Assembly (NCBI GenBank): GCA_945905815.1
Contig: CAMDQH010000023.1
Span: forward strand, 1-37,961
Direction: 5' to 3'
Source of the DNA: Bacteriovorax stolpii
GTDB lineage: Bacteria > Bdellovibrionota > Bacteriovoracia > Bacteriovoracales > Bacteriovoracaceae
Length of the DNA: 37,961 bases
The notes below the pieces were generated by a model. It was not told where the DNA came from and did not search any database. It saw nothing but the letters and a program-made list of their open reading frames with translations. This document shows, in pieces, positions 34,062-37,961 of this stretch. The number at the start of each line of letters is the position of its first letter. Positions within the stretch are counted from its first letter, which is position 1. The position numbers and the translations under genes were made by a program.

Positions 34062-35672
34062 TTACTTTAAAGACCAGTATTGTTGTCCAAGACTATACTG
34101 AAAAGTATCCTTAGGTTTAACTACTCTCTTAGTAGTGGCATATAGAGTAGAACTTTTATTAAAAAAGAAAATATATGGGTATTCAGATGCGATAATCGCA
34201 TGGGCTTTTTGCAGCAATGGAATACGATCCTTTTTCTCATAAATTTTTCTATATTGATCAATCAAACGATCAACTTCTTTATTCGAGTAACTGATAAAAT
34301 TAGAGCCTGCCCCGCTAATTGAGCTGGTATGCCAAATTTGCTTCAGGTCTAGGTCGACAGTTCCGCCACCCCAGGCCAATCGAACGGCATCAAAGTTCCT
34401 TTCTTCGATTAGCTTTACGAATGAGTTCCACTCAACGTTCTTGATATTAATTTCGACACCGGCCTTAGATGCATCTTCCTTGAAAACGGTTAAATACTTC
34501 ATCATCATTTCAGTGGGTTCAAGAATCGTAAAAGAGAGGTCAATTTTTTTGCCACCGATAATTTTATCCAAGATTCCATTTTTATCTGAATCTATCCAAC
34601 CTGAATCTTTTAGTATTTTCAATGCTGCTTGTGGGTCATAGGGAACTGCTTTCACATCATGGTTAGCATAGTCCGACTGGATATAAATGGGTCCAGTCGC
34701 AGGATCAGATAAATTATACTCAAACTTATCCTGCATTAAAGGACGGTTAAAAAGCATACTTAAAGCTTTACGAACTTGGAGATCTTTCAAAACAGGGTTT
34801 TTGAAGTTAAAACCAATGAAGTTGTATCCCTTAGGAGTTTTATTTTCGGTTTTAACCTTAATTATTTTTTCATCCCAGATTTTACCAACAGTTTTTTTCA
34901 TAAACCCATCAGCTTGGAGACCCATGAAATCTATGTCACCCTTTTTTAAAAGTTCAAGCGTAACATTCTCTTCTGATGAAAATCGTAAAACGACTTTGGG
35001 AATGGTGTTCTGACCTTTTTGACTTTCATCTGTATTACCCCACCAGTTAGGATTCTTCACAAGAATAATTTTCTGCCCCTTGTCGTACTTGGTGAACATG
35101 TATGGGCCAGTTCCGACTAATTTCTTACCAAACTCTTTTTTGTTTTCTGGGTTTGTATAAAAATGTTTAGGTAGTAACGTCATGCCTGCGCAAACTTCAA
35201 AATTCCCAAAGTAATCATCTTTAAGAATAAATTTAACTCTGAATTTATCAACAATTTGAACTTCTTTAATTGCTTCAAAATATGAACGTGCCTGGACGGC
35301 TTTATAATCATCAGTAAAAATAACATCATATGAATACTTCACATCTTCCGCTGTAAACTCAACGCCGTCGTGCCACTTAACCCCTTCGCGAATTTTAAAT
35401 TCAAAAGTTCGTTTATCTTCAGAAACTTTCCACTCCGTGGCCATTGCCTGTTTCCACTCATAAGTTTCTGGGTCACGATCAAGAAGAGCTTCAAAAACAT
35501 AGGCATGAACAGAAGTTGAATAGCCATCAGTTGAAGATAGTGGACTTAACGTGGTAGGCTCCCCACCGATATTAAAATATATTGTGTTGTTCGACTTTTT
35601 GCTCTTATCCTGGCAAGAAATAAGAATGAGTAGCACAACAATAGAAACAAGCTTCATGCTTGCAGGGAACAT
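34062..35672 (-). CDS. yejA: Extracellular solute-binding lipoprotein YejA-like
   Basis: This 536-residue family 5 solute-binding protein is the substrate receptor for YejBE. It is a lipoprotein: signal LVSIVVLLILISC gives a lipidated Cys at residue 20. GGEPTTLSPLSSTDGYS and VFEALLDRDPETYEW are followed by WKVSEDKRTFEFKIREGVKWHDG, the SBP_bac_5 signature. Enterobacterial YejA is periplasmic; the lipid anchor here keeps it at a membrane. AAGGAG five bases before the ATG at 35672 supports this start over the ATG at 35657. In Agrobacterium a Yej transporter has been linked to muropeptide uptake, while the E. coli system imports microcin C and peptides. Confidence 0.9.
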   Translation of the reverse strand: MFPASMKLVSIVVLLILISCQDKSKKSNNTIYFNIGGEPTTLSPLSSTDGYSTSVHAYVFEALLDRDPETYEWKQAMATEWKVSEDKRTFEFKIREGVKWHDGVEFTAEDVKYSYDVIFTDDYKAVQARSYFEAIKEVQIVDKFRVKFILKDDYFGNFEVCAGMTLLPKHFYTNPENKKEFGKKLVGTGPYMFTKYDKGQKIILVKNPNWWGNTDESQKGQNTIPKVVLRFSSEENVTLELLKKGDIDFMGLQADGFMKKTVGKIWDEKIIKVKTENKTPKGYNFIGFNFKNPVLKDLQVRKALSMLFNRPLMQDKFEYNLSDPATGPIYIQSDYANHDVKAVPYDPQAALKILKDSGWIDSDKNGILDKIIGGKKIDLSFTILEPTEMMMKYLTVFKEDASKAGVEINIKNVEWNSFVKLIEERNFDAVRLAWGGGTVDLDLKQIWHTSSISGAGSNFISYSNKEVDRLIDQYRKIYEKKDRIPLLQKAHAIIASEYPYIFFFNKSSTLYATTKRVVKPKDTFQYSLGQQYWSLK

Positions 35673-35686
35673 ATAGACTCCTTAAA

Positions 35687-36394
35687 TTATTTTCGTATAT
35701 AAAGCGCAGGATCAAGTGACCATCTATCAAGCTTTAAATTATGGTCTTCAACTCTGTAAGTTTCAATTTTTGTATCAATTTCATTCACCCGTGCCTCTGA
35801 GCTTTTAAATTCAGTAAAAGAGACCGCTTTATCTTCTTCAACTGAAGCAAGTTCTTTTTGCCATTCAATTTCCAGTTTTTGTCTAAGAATCTCATAACGT
35901 TTATTAACAACATCCACTTTTTCCACGTAACCATCAAGCTCACGTTGATGTCTTGTTTTTTTGGCGTTCATGGCAAGGCGTTTTTTCAAAAGTATTTCAA
36001 TCAGTTCTTTGGCAATTTTTATAGAGTTCTCTAGATCTGGACTTTCAAAATGCAAATATGTTCCGCTTGTAAAATGGACTTTGCGAATGCAGGTATCATA
36101 CTGAGGAATTCGAATCAAAAAATAATCATTTGTCCGCCCTTCAATCAAGGCCAAACATCTGCGCTCAGGATAAGTTTCATTCCAAAATTCCACTCGATCT
36201 TTGCGGTTAAGGAATTTAATATTGGCAAAATCTGTTCTAATCCTTGCTAACTTTGCAGGGCCATTTAAACGAGAAATCCTACCAGAAAAGATTGTGCCAT
36301 CTTCGTCTTGTTTCTTTTCATTAGACTGTGACCAACCAAGGCAAGTTGAAAAGAGAATCATAAAAATTAATAACAGATTAGGCATATCTTTCAT
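35687..36394 (-). CDS. Secreted coiled-coil protein, unknown
   Basis: This 235-residue exported protein has a signal peptide ending near LGWSQ (about 23). A beta-rich domain (35-125) follows, with SGRISRLNGPAKLARIR and two cysteines (RRCLAL, DTCIRK) that could pair. The C-terminal half (130-225) is a long charged coiled coil. It ends in LYIRK, 14 bases before yejA in the same operon. The layout resembles periplasmic adaptor-like proteins, but I recognise no family and assign no function. Confidence 0.7.
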   Translation of the reverse strand: MKDMPNLLLIFMILFSTCLGWSQSNEKKQDEDGTIFSGRISRLNGPAKLARIRTDFANIKFLNRKDRVEFWNETYPERRCLALIEGRTNDYFLIRIPQYDTCIRKVHFTSGTYLHFESPDLENSIKIAKELIEILLKKRLAMNAKKTRHQRELDGYVEKVDVVNKRYEILRQKLEIEWQKELASVEEDKAVSFTEFKSSEARVNEIDTKIETYRVEDHNLKLDRWSLDPALYIRK

Positions 36395-36433
36395 TATGCC
36401 ATGGAGAGAGCTATTTGAAAGAGAAAAGGACCG

Positions 36434-37102
36434 CTACTGTTTCATTAGAATTATACTTGAGCGAAACTCTTTTTCATGGAGCGGCTCTTGATATTTGAGT
36501 ACTCGCATTCCTGGGAAAAACTTTAAAAGCTCCTCCTCTCGAAGGTAGTTATCATCCAATGGGTCAGAACGTTTGCCTGGGTCACGCTGTTTTTCACGCA
36601 AAGTGTAAGCTTCGTAAATCAGGACCCCTCCTGGTTTAAGCCATGCTTTGATTTTTTCGACCATGCCCCGATCAACCCAATAAAAACATATTATGGCATC
36701 AAATGTTCCTGGATTAATTTTATAATCCTTTAACGACGCCACGACCCCTTTAATTTTTACTCCAAACTCCTGAGCTAGAAGATATGACTTTTTCACCGCA
36801 ACTGAACTTAAATCAACTCCTGTTACCTTATAACCCTTTTGGGCAAGGAATACGGCATTTCTGCCTTCTCCCATTCCCATATCTAGAACCGAGCCTTCAT
36901 AAGGAATATATTGATAGTTTTCTGACAAAAATTGGGCCGGTGATTTACCAAAAATAAAAGTTGGTCGAGAATAACGCTCATCCCATTGAGTTTTTGAATC
37001 TTGTGAAACTTTGACGCCTGAAAGCTGTTGAAATCTACTACCCGAAATGGGATCTCTCCCATAAGCACTTAAAGTAAATAGAATGAGAAGAAGTATTTTC
37101 AT
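36434..37102 (-). CDS. Class I methyltransferase with an N-terminal signal peptide
   Basis: This 222-residue protein has the Rossmann methyltransferase core: VLDMGMGEGRNAVFLAQKGY is the SAM-binding motif I, then VTGVDLS (acidic motif II), FDAIICFY and LKPGGVLIYEAYT. It resembles TehB/thiopurine-type enzymes. The unusual point is the N-terminus, MKILLLILFTLSAYGRDP, a clear export signal. The ATG overlaps the upstream stop by ATGA, so this start is well supported. S-adenosylmethionine is not expected in the periplasm, so either the signal acts as an anchor or the protein has another role. It lies 39 bases before the coiled-coil gene. Confidence 0.82.
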   Translation of the reverse strand: MKILLLILFTLSAYGRDPISGSRFQQLSGVKVSQDSKTQWDERYSRPTFIFGKSPAQFLSENYQYIPYEGSVLDMGMGEGRNAVFLAQKGYKVTGVDLSSVAVKKSYLLAQEFGVKIKGVVASLKDYKINPGTFDAIICFYWVDRGMVEKIKAWLKPGGVLIYEAYTLREKQRDPGKRSDPLDDNYLREEELLKFFPGMRVLKYQEPLHEKEFRSSIILMKQ

Positions 37103-37587
37103 GTCTTTTGAGAATTATCATCTTCGAAATCAATTGGGAAGTTATTCTCAACGACATCAGGTTGGTCTATAAACATTGGCTCATCCATCTTTACGGGTTC
37201 ATCACTTTGAATACCCAACTCAGCATCAAGATATAGATTCAACGTCGCAAGTGACTTTTCCATTTTACGGATTTTTCGGTCAATGAAGTCTTCAACCGTA
37301 TTAGGCATATCTTCTGTTTTAAACAGATACCACTTCATTTCTTCAACTGGTATGTAGAACTGATCAAGAGTTGTGATTAATTCGGTACTACAGTTACTCA
37401 AGTGTTCCAATGAAGTCGACTCATAGCGATTATTAAAAATCATTGGAAAGTGTTCACGAGTTCTACGAAGTGCAAAAATTTCAAGATATTCTGATTTTCG
37501 TTCTTTAATTCGTTTAAAAACGCTATTTGCATCTAGCTTCAGGAGCATCAATACTCTCTGGGTGATTTCATTGTTTCGACTTTTCAT
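37099..37587 (-). CDS. Uncharacterised acidic-tailed helical protein
   Basis: This 162-residue protein is of unrecognised family. It is mostly helical, with a basic first half (KRIKERKSEYLEIFALRRTR) and a long central helix (VEDFIDRKIRKMEKSLATLN). A very acidic, Pro-containing tail (about 125-160) is likely disordered. No signal or membrane segment. Both ends overlap neighbours by ATGA (37584-37587 and 37099-37102), so it is translated with the truncated upstream gene and the methyltransferase. A chaperone- or regulator-like role is possible but unsupported. Confidence 0.7.
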   Translation of the reverse strand: MKSRNNEITQRVLMLLKLDANSVFKRIKERKSEYLEIFALRRTREHFPMIFNNRYESTSLEHLSNCSTELITTLDQFYIPVEEMKWYLFKTEDMPNTVEDFIDRKIRKMEKSLATLNLYLDAELGIQSDEPVKMDEPMFIDQPDVVENNFPIDFEDDNSQKT

Positions 37588-37961
37588 GCGACCCCGGCCC
37601 CAATTGTCGCCCTCTTCCCACCTGGCCAGATCGTGTGTTGCTCTTTTTTAAGAGCATGGTACTTGCTGATTTTGAAAGAAAGTTGTTTTGCGTTCAATGG
37701 GTATCTTAAGAAGTAATAATTTTTTTGAGTTACCAGATTTTTTTGATCATTTAGTTTTGCAAAGCTCGAAAAATGCATAAATGTCAGACGCTTGGATTTT
37801 AATATGAATTTCAAGAATTTGCGTATCTTATCGTTGTAAAGTTTGTATTCCCGAACATTAGTGACTGAACATAGTACAATGACTTGTTCTTGTTCACTTG
37901 AAGCAACTAAGATTTGAAGTTGATCAATTTTTACTGGAACCAGAATAAATCCTAGTTCTTT
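37584..37961 (-). CDS. 3' part of a gene cut by the window edge, unknown
   Basis: On the minus strand the frame ending at 37584 is open all the way to the right edge. It gives at least 125 residues with no stop: the visible part begins KELGFILVPVKIDQLQILV. The TTG at 37814 is therefore probably internal and not the start. The visible part alternates short strands with basic segments (FLKFILKSKRLTF) and ends in GGKRATIGAGVA. Its stop overlaps the next ATG (ATGA), making it the earliest visible gene of the Yej operon. I do not recognise the family. Confidence 0.6.
   Translation of the reverse strand, partial: KELGFILVPVKIDQLQILVASSEQEQVIVLCSVTNVREYKLYNDKIRKFLKFILKSKRLTFMHFSSFAKLNDQKNLVTQKNYYFLRYPLNAKQLSFKISKYHALKKEQHTIWPGGKRATIGAGVA

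Noticed and set aside
32004-35672. Generic Opp/Dpp oligopeptide importer
   Set aside because: The YejE N-terminal extension and the Gly/Ser-rich insertion in the B subunit fit the Yej group better.
37584-37814. Complete 76-residue gene starting at TTG 37814
   Set aside because: The same frame stays open to the window edge, so this is more likely the end of a longer gene.

Overview
The window is about 38 kb of AT-rich bacterial chromosome. It is gene dense, genes alternate between strands, and no gap exceeds about 170 bases. There are no rRNA, tRNA, CRISPR, insertion-sequence or phage genes. The style fits a Gram-negative, Bdellovibrionota/Bacteriovoracaceae-like organism: many small secreted proteins, tandem secreted serine proteases, a receiver-TPR protein, a sigma-54 response regulator, a Yej-type importer and a secreted L,D-transpeptidase fusion. 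That placement is inferred from gene content only.

Layout. 1-2276 (+): two tandem trypsin-fold proteases, a fumarylacetoacetase-family hydrolase and an overlapping 57-residue ORF. 2270-6425: ApaG, a seven-repeat secreted protein and MsrB on the minus strand, a divergent EamA transporter, and a secreted OmpA-like protein. 6534-11283 (+): promoter plus metH-metF. 11285-16978: a DCC-family thiol protein, a [2Fe-2S] ferredoxin, an M14 carboxypeptidase, a receiver-TPR protein and a large disordered PilZ-like protein. 17113-21563: MgtE, ManC, and a convergent PIG-L deacetylase / NagB pair. 21657-25164: a sigma-54 activator followed by a good -24/-12 promoter and an operon of two small helix-turn-helix proteins and a lipoprotein. 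25186-29119: an EEP-family phosphatase/nuclease, phosphatidylserine decarboxylase, an HtrA protease and an aminotransferase. 29160 to the right edge (-): one long tight operon of a truncated gene, an unknown, a methyltransferase with a signal peptide, a coiled-coil secreted protein, YejA-YejB-YejE, and an L,D-transpeptidase fused to a lysozyme-like domain.

The most interesting points are mainly regulatory or organisational. (1) The intergenic terminator hairpin between the tandem proteases contains the Shine-Dalgarno sequence and start codon of the second protease, and a similar hairpin holds the ribosome site of apaG. (2) Several genes have a -10 box six to eight bases from the ATG and no Shine-Dalgarno sequence, so they look leaderless. 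(3) The right-hand operon couples a predicted murein-processing enzyme to a Yej importer that lacks its ATPase gene. (4) An orphan sigma-54 activator sits next to a matching promoter. (5) psd and htrA have overlapping divergent promoters inside one inverted repeat.
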